This document shows, piece by piece, positions 1-9,211 of a stretch of 16,230 bases of DNA. The notes under the pieces were generated by a model. That model ran no database searches and was not told where the DNA came from. It was given only the letters and a program-made list of their open reading frames with translations. The stretch's first letter is position 1, and each line of letters begins with the position of its first letter. This stretch comes from Stemphylium vesicarium (Eukaryota > Ascomycota > Dothideomycetes > Pleosporales > Pleosporaceae). The DNA lies in assembly GCA_004380135.1 (NCBI GenBank), contig QXCR01000409.1, forward strand, positions 1 through 16,230. The letters are read 5' to 3'. A program made the position numbers and the translations under genes.

Positions 1-50
1 TAGATGCTGACAATCTTTATGTGCCCGTCCTCCAATTTGGTACTAACTAT

Positions 51-1454
51 TTATATAACTAGCCTTGCCTCGTCCGTTTGCTCCAACAACCGATTCTCAA
101 ACCTGTCTCTAACAAACTCAGCGAAGGCCTCCATTATCTCAGGATTGAGCTTTTCGTCAGCGTCAACGCCAAACTTGAAAGGCAGCACAGATGCTGTCGA
201 TGAAAGCAAAACAAATGACTTAATTAAGATGCTTCTCTCCGTATGAGTCTGTATAAAGTTAGCTTTGTTTTACGCAAGAACTACTTTTTAAAGCCAAACA
301 CAGATAAAAAAATTCGTCTATACGTTAACAGGGTAAGTAACATACCGTAAGGTTTGAGTTTGATTTTTTGCCATGAAAAGATTCCTTTACTTCAGACTGC
401 ACGTCGGTCATGTCTTGGAGGTCCTCTAACGAGCTTAGATTATCGTCTGCGTCTTGGTAGAGAGCCAATAAGATAGTGTACCATAGCTTGCCGTGGCCAT
501 CGTTACACATGAGTAATTTCTCGGCACTTTCGTTGAGTAATTGGATATTGTTCATAGAATTGCGTTTTGTATAGTCTTCCTGTCGGCTTCTGTTCAGGGA
601 TTGGAGAATGTACAAGCGGCAGTGGCACCTCCCTTCGCTGCCACTGCTGGTTGAGTTGGAGTGCTGAGGTTCTAGATCGATGTAGAGACGTTCCTGGCTG
701 GGGAAATTGAGATCCAGGAACTCTCCGCCCAATGTGGGCGACAGCGGTGGTAGCATATCACAGTCAAGGCTGGTCGTGGCCATCGGCTCTGAGATACCTT
801 GAGCATTATTTGGCTGTTCTGACGTCTGACCATGGCACTTTGCTCGACTACTCATGATGTCCTCTCCAGAGCGACTTGGGCGATTTTGGTACGTGTGATC
901 TGGTTGTACCCTATAGTTTAGGGATTGAAGTGCTGTACCCAGTTCCGAGTGAAACAACATAGTAGTTTCGGAATCGTTGGAATTGTTGTGCATCTGGGCT
1001 CCCGCGTTTTTGTCTTTTGTTTCTTCCTTATGGGTGGACTGAACGCTAGTTTGAGAATTTTTATGGTCTTCGCGAGTAAGCGAACTGGCGAGTGAGTGTT
1101 AACCAAAGAGAACATACCTTCTAGACTAGGTTGTGATATAGGTGTATATAGGCCTCCTCTCTGCAATGCTTCCTCGTGTTTTCTGATAGCATTACGCACA
1201 ATGGAACGTCTATGCTGACGGCTCTCACCAGAGTCTGATCGTCTTGGACGGCCAACAGGCCTGGTAACACTGTACGTGCATTGTTGGTCAGACTGCTGAC
1301 ATCGTTCGCATGCAGGTTTTCCACGAGAACAGCTAAGCTTGCGCCGATAACATTGATCGCAGACATTGTTGTAGGGGTTTGCTTGTGAGCTAAAAGACAT
1401 TGACTCAGACTCGCTTTGATGAGGGGGACGGGCATAGGATTGGTTGGATACCAT
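51..1454 (-). CDS. Zn2Cys6 (AflR-like) transcription factor, three exons
   Basis: I model three exons on the minus strand: 1118-1454, 346-1067 and 51-248. Both introns (1068-1117, 50 nt; 249-345, 97 nt) start with GTATGT, and the second ends with a GCTAAC branch site and a TACAG acceptor. The phases agree and give 418 residues. Residues 32-59 form CX2CX6CX6CX2CX6C, the fungal binuclear zinc cluster, followed by CTYS and GRPRR as in AflR-type regulators. A second conserved-looking block (CHCRLYILQSLNR, then NNIQLLNESAEKLLMC) resembles the middle region of secondary-metabolism regulators of that group. The protein should be a nuclear DNA-binding activator, perhaps of a gene cluster to the left of the window; the target is unknown. 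The start is the ATG at 1454; a second ATG at codon 19 also precedes the zinc cluster. The first intron ends in AAG, a less usual acceptor, so that junction is the least certain part. Confidence 0.85.
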
Positions 1455-3521
1455 CTTGAACAATAGAGTCTTTAGTCTATATATTGTTACTGATGACTTG
1501 CAACTCGTTCTTATGTGTACCCTAGTGCCAAGTATCTACCCCTCTTTTTGGGACAACGCTGCCAATCCGGAGCACACCGGAAGTGACACCTGGCTTATCG
1601 TACCATCTAATGCGCAGCTAAGAAGTAGCTTGACGCAGGATGCAAACACAGACTTTACCCGCATGGGAAACCTAGATGGTTATCATAGCAATGCGTAACA
1701 CTCAATCATGTACCATTGGAGCGCACTAGGGCTGCCGAGGGCTAGTAAAGCGAAGGTACAACCCGTTCGAGATTGAGTTGAGCATAATGCAGCGCTATAC
1801 CGAAACCAGATCGGCCCGGCAAGATAGAGTACTCCTCATTTCCTTAGCAGAAGCGATATGTCTTCGGCAATCTAGGGTACGAAACACTCCGGCAGGAGAG
1901 AACGAGCCGTTTGCAAAAATCTGCAAAATACTGATAAGTACCGCCGATGTGAGGAGAAACAAGATTTTACCGACAACAGGCTAGGCGAAGATTGCTGGGA
2001 TGAATACACATGACCATTAGGTCGTCGTATGCGACATGGTGATGCATCAAGCCTCTCTACGTGCTCGTTGTAGTTTCTCTGAACGTCTCGAAAATTCCAG
2101 AAGCGCCATTAGCTTATAGGGTCGCATTTCCTGGTAATGTTGTGGATGAATTATGGTACGCAAGATACATGCTTCACATGATCGGAGTTGCTACCTGGCA
2201 AATGGACATTGAAAAAGATGTTCTGCTTTTTTTCCGCAGCAAAAGGACGGAACAAACGGAACGGGAATACCCAAATACTCATAAGTTGATGGGCCAGACC
2301 GTATATGTTTTGTTGAGTAACTCAGCGGCCTTCATGGGAGGAATCGCGAGGCGGGCTGATGCAGCCTGTATTAGAGTACATGGTGGAGAATACTGTATAA
2401 GGACTAGACCAGGCGGTAGTTACCCGGGTGTATCGTGGCTTGGGGAGCGCCAATGTGACGGAAGCACAGATCCCTTGAGTGAGGTTCTGGGGTATCGTAA
2501 TCTTCCGACGCAGCCGTCTAGACACTAAGACCCGAATTGGTTAGAGACATGCCCAAATAAGCGTAGTATGACATATTTGCCTACCAACGTAGGGAACTTT
2601 CCTTGCTGTCGGATACAGGACTGATGGCGAGGTGGGGCGGGCCGATAGGATGTCAGTTCGGCCCTATACAATCTAACCGAGTGCTACGATTGAACTAGAG
2701 GCAATAGGCCTAGAACCCTGAAAGTGTGATGTTTCAATAGCCGCTACTAGGTATCTACACGTAGTGACATGGAATGATGCAGAGCGATATGAATCTGCGT
2801 AATGTTAGTTGTCGGATGTATTTGCCGGATTAATATAGTTGCACGTAGGTACCTCGGCTACTCTTAGCGTTGGCTATCGGGATGATTGACCTTCCGCAAT
2901 CGCACTGAGTTGTCAGGGTATGTATTGGAAGGGTTTCAGTCAGTCGAGCTCACACAATGCCAAACGTAAACATGTTTCTTCTCGGCCTAAGCGAGCGGGT
3001 GAGTAATCCATCTCTTGATTCTCGTATTGTAGGCATACAGAAGTATAGACAAGTGGCCGGATAAATGAAGCTAAAACATAGATGAGTTGATCAATCAAGT
3101 GAGCGCAACAGGAAAGTAGGTATCAGTCTATCTACATTATTGGGCATTTGTGACGAGGCAATAACACACAGGGTTGAATTTTGAGCATTGTCTTTACGGA
3201 TATTTAAGTTCTAGTTCTCCTCTGTGCATCTAATAATGGGCGCATTGGTGTTGTCTTCTCCAAAGATTATCTCTAGACCGCCTTTTTCGCTTCTCCGCTT
3301 AGGTTGTGCGCGTGTACACAGCACTTCTCGGCCATGTCTAGATCCCGTCAATGCCGGAACTTCGTCTCACTCAAGTTACACGAGGGTTGAAATTATGGAT
3401 CTTGATCTATGTTCTGTACATGTTCTTCTTACGCGGTACTTGGTTGCGTAGTCGTCACACCAGCCTGTCAACGCCGTTGAACACGCCGGCCTTTTCCATA
3501 TCTTACATCGAAGCCTTTGAC
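1455..3521. other. Long intergenic stretch without a recognisable gene
   Basis: About 2 kb upstream of the zinc-cluster gene. I see no protein family, tRNA-like fold or transposon terminus here. The longest open stretch is 2061-2528 on the plus strand (first ATG at 2169, 119 codons to the stop); it matches nothing I know and has no clear start context or intron signals, so I do not call it a gene. The part next to 1455 should hold the promoter of the transcription factor. Confidence 0.5.
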
Positions 3522-3892
3522 ATAGGACTGACAGCAACGGCACGCTTCATTGCGCTCTCGATACTTCCCCAAAAGTGGTCAAGATCGACACCTCGGGGTA
3601 TCCTGCAACCACCTTCCCCGTTAAGAAGCTTAGCGACCTTTTCTCGGCCGAGCTCTCCAACTTGCGCTTGGTCTGCCGAGTGGATACCCTGAATGACTAT
3701 GAGCAGGTTTCAACTGACCCCTCCCGATTGGTAGCACCGGCCTTACGACGGAGCCCGGGCCCTGGGTCTAACTGTCTGTCAGCAATAGCTGACACCGACT
3801 TGCGAGAATCACGGTACACAACGTCGAGAGAGAATATCATCACCACCACAACTGCGAGAACACATCTACAATTGTTATCATTGTCTCTCTAA
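3522..3892 (+). other. Exon-like open stretch of unknown identity
   Basis: One plus-strand frame is open from just after a TGA near 3519 to the stop at 3890-3892, about 120 codons, with no ATG in it. It follows an ACATAG that could be an intron acceptor and reads as ordinary protein in its first half (for example DTSGYPATTFPVKKLSDLF, then LVCRVDTLNDYEQ). The second half is less protein-like. Two minus-strand frames are also open for about 45-70 codons over the same GC-richer block, so strand and reality are uncertain. I do not recognise the family. It could be a terminal exon of a gene whose upstream part is decayed, or part of the upstream region of the ferric reductase gene that starts at 4016. 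Confidence 0.22.
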
Positions 3893-4015
3893 TATAACTC
3901 TTGACAACAAGCGCTTCCGGCGGTTCCGACCCCTCAGACTATTGCAGAGCAGAGCTGTTGCGCAAACTGGCATATGCCAGAAACTCGCTACCCACTCTGC
4001 CACACCACCTACAAA

Positions 4016-5972
4016 ATGGACCTTATCCGGCGCCATGAGGGCCATCTCGAGGTGAAAGTTGATCGATACTGGGCATTTGGATATTCATTCGAGACCCTCA
4101 CCAAGGAACAGCAACATCAGCGACGAGAAGTCCTGGACAGGTACGGTTTTGCTGCGCAATGGTCAGTCCTTGTCATTTTTGCGCTTTTCCAGGTCGGCTT
4201 TGCAGTAGCTTGGGTAGTGGGGAACGGGTTGATGTATGATCAGCCCAAATCGCCATCACTCACGAAACGAACGTATGGGAAATTGGGTTGGTTGAGACGT
4301 ACGAAGAGCGCAGGTGATTGCCTGCTGTGGTGGATGCGAAAAGACGTAATCAAAGGCTGGAAGTGGGGAACAAGAGGAGAATGGGTTGGTGCGACTATCT
4401 GGACCGGATGGTTGTTCTATCTTTCTATCGCAAATACGGGGAAAGGTATGTAGGCTTCATATCTGTCTTTGTCCCATTTTCGACTGATAGCATACAGATT
4501 ACATGCATCTGACCAAGCGCTTTGGACAAGTTGGCGCATCTCAGCTTCCTATTCACTATCTACTAGCGATGCGCGCACCTTACAGCCCGGTGCAATATCT
4601 AACACGACTTTCACATGAACAAATCAAGGCTTCGCACCAGATCTTGGGACGTATTACCTTTCTCCTCTTTCTGCTTCACGCCGTATTGTACCTCAACTTC
4701 TTCATCCTGTCCGACTTCATCGCAAAGCGAATCAAGGACTGGGACATCATTTGGGGCCTTACCAGCATCCTTCTCTTCTCTACCATCAGCACTACCGCCC
4801 TTGGATTTGTGCGAAGAAGGAACTACCGTATCTTCTACGTCTCTCACATAGTCATTGCGAACTTGATTATTGTGCCTCTCTACCTGCACGTTGCGCACAT
4901 CCGCGTCTATGTGTACGAAGCAATGGCGGTCAATGTTCTACATCTCGTCTTCCGGGGTCTGCGTCTGAAGATGTACCGTGGAACTCTCAGACTCCTCCCT
5001 GGCACCAATCTAGTTCAGATCCACGTTCCACTACCAACAGATAGCACCGCGCTCAAGTGGAGGCCAGGGCAGCATATATATCTCAGCAGACCATGGGCGG
5101 GCAACAAGGCCCCTTCATGGTACAATCAATGGCTTATGATCAACAAGATGAATCCTTTCACGGTCGCTTCTCTCCCTTCCAAGGACAAGGAACTAATACT
5201 GGTTGCAAGGATACTTAACGGGAACACAAAGTGTTTAGGAGAACTGGCGCGTTCCCTATCCCAGGGTGGCGGCGATATACCAATGCTATCCACAGCAGGC
5301 GGCGACATACCCATTCTGCCGCTCCTTCTTGAGGGACCATATGGCGCATCAACGCGTTTACCTAACCTATCGGAGTACGACAAAGTGCTTCTGGTAGCTG
5401 GCGGCGTCGGTGCAACATTCATCATACCCATCTACAGGAGTATGGTCGAGTTGGACAGAACTACATCTGCCGGGACCCGAATTCGGTGCATTTGGGCTGT
5501 TCAAAAACTTGCCGAGACGCAATGGGCGACGCTCTCAGCTTCTGGCTCGAATGATGACCAGAGAAAAGGTGCAGAAACGGAGGCGAACGGTGATGATATG
5601 CCACAAGGTCCGACTAACGTTGAAGTCTACGTCACGGGGGCTTTGGGATCAGGTGCGCAGGTCGACTCGAGACCATCTGGCGTTTTTGCTGTTGATACGG
5701 ATGACGAGGATGGAGAGGCGATAGAGATGCAAGAAAGCGAGCAACTCTTGAATATGGAAGAGCAAATGGAGAAACCAGGGAAAGGTATGGTTATTAAAAG
5801 CGGAAGGCCGAATATCCGCAGGGTAGTAGACGAGGTACTGAGCAAGGGTATACGGACTGCGGTGATTTGCTGTGGGCCAAAACGATTGACAGAAGACTTG
5901 AAGAAGTGCGTCGAGGCATGGGTGAAGAAGGGTCATGACGTATTTTGGTATGACGAGACGTTCGGCTGGTAG
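4016..5972 (+). CDS. Ferric/cupric reductase (FRE family), two exons
   Basis: Membrane flavocytochrome that passes electrons from NADPH through FAD and two haems to extracellular Fe3+ or Cu2+. Exons are 4016-4445 and 4498-5972, with a 52-nt intron (GTATGT donor, CATACAG acceptor), giving 634 residues. A first membrane segment lies at about 49-69. The ferric-reductase membrane domain carries two H-X13-H pairs (H190/H204 and H260/H274), the bis-haem ligands. The FAD-binding domain has WRPGQH (331-336) and NPFTVAS (362-368); the NAD-binding domain has EGPYG (422-426), GGVG (445-448), CCGP (601-604) and a C-terminal DETFGW. Most relatives have HPFT where this protein has NPFT. A short repeat GGDIPML/GGDIPIL precedes EGPYG. 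I chose the ATG at 4016 for its ACAAAATGG context; an in-frame ATG at 3974 would add 14 residues. No signal peptide is evident. A second family member lies at the right edge in the opposite orientation. Confidence 0.93.
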
Positions 5973-6747
5973 GGTTGGTGGAGCCGAAAGCTCGTGCGTT
6001 TCTATTTTCATATTTTGAACTATGTCATCTTCCCACTGTTAACCCAGCCGCTGGGTATCATAATGGGTCCAACGGCCATGGCCTATCCCGGAATCGTGGA
6101 CGTCTCAAGTGTACCATCATCACGACAGTAGATGTTGACGTGTGTTGATGTTAACCAAGCCACCGAGCTGTACACACATGAAATGAGCTTTCAATGCCAA
6201 ACCGGCAAGTCCCTAGAAGCCATCTAGACCGAGGCCGACACCCAAACTGGCCACGCGGAAGCCGTTGTCCGTGACCGTTGTGTCAGGAACGGGAAAGGCA
6301 CAGGGAGATGGAAGCTTGTCCAGTTGTGCATCGGGCGGTCTGTGTGCACCTCGGACTCTAGACCGCCGACAACATCGTTACGCACTAAGACAACTCTATC
6401 CTTAAGTTATAGATCTTGCTCGGGTCGCGCACAAAACTAATATATAAATTATCTTGGTAAAGGTCGCCGCCTTTGTGGAAACGATTAGGTTCTCAATTAC
6501 CCACTTTCATGCTATACATGTCAATGTGCTCTATCGTAGCAGCCATGTAGTAGCTCCAAATCTTTGCATGGAAACTTATATGCTATGCCGTCCGAGACGG
6601 ACTTGACGGCATTGCCCATGTCATCCGTGACCGAGTTGCACACTTTGCCAAGACCCCGCCAAAACTACTACTGCACACAACAGTACAGCACCATACAGTA
6701 CTGTAGAAAGAAGTCGTAGTACGCTATTCTAATCAGAGTTATATCAC
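5973..6747. other. Intergenic region, no gene seen
   Basis: Downstream of the ferric reductase stop. No open frame of note, tRNA or known repeat is visible. The right part (about 6660-6747) should contain the end of the decayed transposon that follows; it has paired words such as ACAGTAC and GTACTGT but no terminus I can prove. Confidence 0.45.
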
Positions 6748-7330
6748 TTAAATTTTCTTACATGTGCGCAAGTTGTGCCCAGTCTCGCCGCAGCGCCCAC
6801 AGCGTCTTTACGATAACTCCCCTGCCTCAACGCGCTCACTTCTTTACCTTCTTCCCATCACTGCACGCTGCAAACTCCTTTACAGTCGTCAGTCGAAGAC
6901 AGTCGTTGACTTTAAGAGTCCCTTCCTACTATATCTGCTTTCTTTTATGTGATTTACGTCGCGTGGCGGCTTGATTAGCTGCTCGAGGCTCAGCAATCTT
7001 CTTTTGCGCCAACACAATTATCGCTGCACCCTTTGAGACCTTCTCAAAGGCCTCAATCATGGAAGTTGGCGAACTATCTACATGCCTTCGAATCCTTGCC
7101 TTTACTAGCGTTTATTGCGACCCTAATTCTAGGGTATTGCTTGGTGTTTGCGACTGCCAGGAACCGTTCTCGACAGTCTGTGACGGTGGAGTACGCAGGC
7201 GGACGTCCAGCTTCGATATCATAGCATCTGGATCAAGAGGAACCAAGCCAGCGCCTCAAAAGCCTCCTGGGATAACGTAGTTGGCAAGCGAGCGGCGCAC
7301 CCCACCAACTTTTGCAACTTTAAAGCGATA
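6748..7330 (-). pseudogene. Decayed Fot1/pogo transposase, C-terminal part
   Basis: On the minus strand this reads as the C-terminal tail of a pogo-type transposase. It runs from a GAGLVP block through SKLDVRLRTPP and a WQSQTPSNTLELGSQ block to a CX2CX4HX4C zinc knuckle (CGRCGETGHNLRTC) just before the stop at 6748-6750. The same order of blocks is seen in the neighbouring copies at 7378-8998 and 9212-10745. The frame contains several stops: TGA in the block before GAGLVP, TAA after LELGSQ, and two adjacent TAGs before EGTL. Each fits a C-to-T change in an Arg or Gln codon, so RIP-like decay is likely. The catalytic DDE part is absent. Homology fades leftward of residue block FKVA at about 7330, where the next copy begins. 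It is not functional. Confidence 0.8.
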
Positions 7331-7377
7331 TATCTCAACAACGCGATACTATTATTGCTAGATATTAATAGAGTAGA

Positions 7378-8998
7378 CTACTCTATATCAATAGTATCAA
7401 CGTTGCATGTGCGCGAGTTGTGCCTGGTCTCCTTGCACCTGGTGCAGCGCCTTTGAGCGCGCTGGCTGAGGCCTGATCGCGCTCCTCCTTGACGCTCTTC
7501 ATGAACAATCTGCTGGTCAGCCTCATTTTGGGCCAGTATATCCTCTCCAGCGCCCTTTGTGAGTACTCCATGCTTCTGTATACGCCTTTTGGAGCGCCGC
7601 CTACGCGCTGAGGCTGCGCTGTTGGCCTTCTCAAGACTGGAGGTCCGATCGCGCATCAGCTTAGCAGAGAGCATCATCAGCTCAGCGCCCTTCTTTAGCT
7701 GGTCAATCGCCATAATAATTGAAGCTGGTGATGAGCTCTTGTGCTGGCGCACGCGCTCACGTATTAGGCTTGACTGAGCCTCAAGCTCACGCGCGTTGCT
7801 CGGCGTTTGAGCTACCCAGGGAGCCTCTGGCAGAGCTGCTGGAGGAGTAGGTGTACGCAGCTGTACGTCTAGCTTTGATAGAACAGCCTCTGGTTGTAGG
7901 AACAAGGCCTGCGCTGCGGAAGGCTGAGCAGATATTGGCTGGCGTGAACGCTTGGTCAAACGCTGCCTTAAAGGCTGGCAGGAACTCTAGCTTGGTGATG
8001 TGGTTGATGTGGTTGCGCATGAGGCTCTCCACCTCACGGCTGTACGCGCGCTTTAATGGCGAGAAGCAGCCAACATCAAGTGGCTGGAGTAGGTGAGAGG
8101 AGTGAGGAGGCATACAGAGCGTATGGATATTGTTCTCCTTGCAGAGCTCCTGGAACGCTAGAGATTGGTGGCTCTCATGGCCATCAAGGACAAGCAGGCG
8201 GCGCGCGCCTATAGTACGAGCCTGCGTGTAAGCGTTGAAGTGCTTCAGCCACTCAACTCCAAGCTCATTATTCGTCCAGCCATTGTCGCTGACTGCGATC
8301 GCCCAGTCGCATGGGATCTCAGCTTCCTCGTACCAGGCTGATAGGTGGTTGTCGCACGGTAGGGTGCGGGTCTTGTGGACAGAAAAATCAGGAAAGAGTG
8401 TATGTTGTATTGAATGTAGCATCCTAGCTGAGCATATATAAAGGTCATCGCGCGGCGTTATTAGTAACAAGGTTTCCGACAGCGCTTGGCCTGCGACAGT
8501 GGTACTGGCCAGCGAAGATGAGGAACGGTGGGACTGACCAGCCAGCAGCGTTGATTGCAGCGATCAACGTCACCCACTCGCGATTGCCTGGCTGGATAGT
8601 CTTTGGCCTGCCTCTTCTCTCTGATGCTGTTACAACAAGCTGAGTTGTGATCATGCCCATCATAAAGCCAGCTTCATCAAAGTTGTAGACGTCCTCATCG
8701 CAGATACCCTGCTCAGCCTTTGTCTCTTCTACAAGCTTAAACCACCTCTTTATTAATGTGGCATCCTCACACAGAGCTCTCTGCCTATCGTACGCTTAGT
8801 TAAAACACGTCCGAAGACTATCTGTACGCTTAACAAAGTTGGCTGGCCACTTCTACCCAACCTAGCCAGCGCCGCGCGCAGCCAACAGCTTATCAGCCAT
8901 ATCACGTACAGCTATGTAGGTAGGCGCAAATCCACGCAGATATAGCTAAAGGATATAGCTAATAATCACCTCCTCTTCTCTCTAGGTAAGCTTCCTTA
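7378..8998 (-). pseudogene. Outer Fot1/pogo transposase relic (DDE_1), RIP-like stops
   Basis: Minus strand. From 8998 leftward it reads the Tc5/CENP-B-type helix-turn-helix region (RGFAP, MADKLLA), then the DDE_1 domain: NFDEAGF (first Asp), LVLDGHESH (second), LQPLDVGCFSPLK (third). The LRTPTPP and SNARELEAQSSLIRE blocks follow, then the zinc knuckle CTRCKETRHNSRTC and a stop at 7378-7380. Five in-frame stops lie at 8796, 8853, 8862, 8946 and 8982 (leftmost base of each). A 149-bp insertion (8350-8498) interrupts the frame between GQYH and LSAWYEE, and a one-base frameshift lies near 7893-7900, after GLVP. The N-terminal end is cut at 8998 by a complete pogo element; a weak continuation appears beyond it from 12590. 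I found no terminal inverted repeats for this copy. It is closely related to the copy at 9212-10745 but clearly older. Confidence 0.9.
8350..8498. mobile_element. 149-bp MITE-like insertion with 5-bp target duplication
   Basis: Aligning the outer transposase relic with the intact copy at 9411-10745 shows 149 extra bases between codons for GQYH and LSAWYEE. The insert begins TGTCGCA and ends TGCGACA, a 7-bp perfect inverted repeat. GTGGT occurs on both sides (8345-8349 and 8499-8503), so one copy restores the uninterrupted protein alignment. It encodes nothing convincing and is too small to be autonomous. A 5-bp duplication fits neither Tc1/pogo (TA) nor hAT (8 bp); the superfamily is unassigned. 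Confidence 0.78.
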
Positions 8999-9043
8999 CA
9001 GTAATCGGGCGCTAGGTGAGCCAGTTCAGCCGATGAGCCACCC
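8999..9043 (+). repeat. Left 45-bp terminal inverted repeat of the middle element
   Basis: Identical over 45 bases to the reverse complement of 12543-12587. It contains two TGAGCC words whose starts are 17 bases apart (9016 and 9033), possible transposase contact sites. Confidence 0.93.
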
Positions 9044-9128
9044 CACCGATTTCAGACGATTTTAGAAATGAGGCTGTACAGCCACCCACAAAAGCGACTA
9101 TCGCGAGATTTTCTAGTGTATTGTTCTA

Positions 9129-9200
9129 ACGTAAAGCACCAGTGAGCCGGCCACCCCAGTGAACCGGCCACTTTTTCTTGGCATCGCGAACACCACATAC
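9129..9200 (+). repeat. Left 72-bp terminal inverted repeat of the innermost element
   Basis: Contains a 14-bp direct repeat (AGTGAGCCGGCCAC) with a 17-bp period. The second copy is altered to AGTGAACC at 9163. The inner end reads CACATAC where the right arm reads CACGTAC. Confidence 0.93.
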
Positions 9201-9211
9201 AAAACAGTTAA

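Noticed and set aside
2061..2528. 155-codon plus-strand open frame in the left intergenic region
   Set aside because: It has no recognisable domain, opens with GTG rather than ATG (first ATG at 2169), and shows no intron or promoter support. Open frames of this size can occur by chance.
4611..6011. Minus-strand and alternate-frame open stretches across the ferric reductase
   Set aside because: They overlap a gene with clear family motifs and have no motifs, start context or introns of their own.
7368..7386. Perfect 9-bp-arm palindrome ATAGAGTAG-A-CTACTCTAT at the stop of the outer relic
   Set aside because: It is short and AT-rich, and overlaps coding sequence that partly constrains it. It could be a terminator or chance; no second copy was seen.
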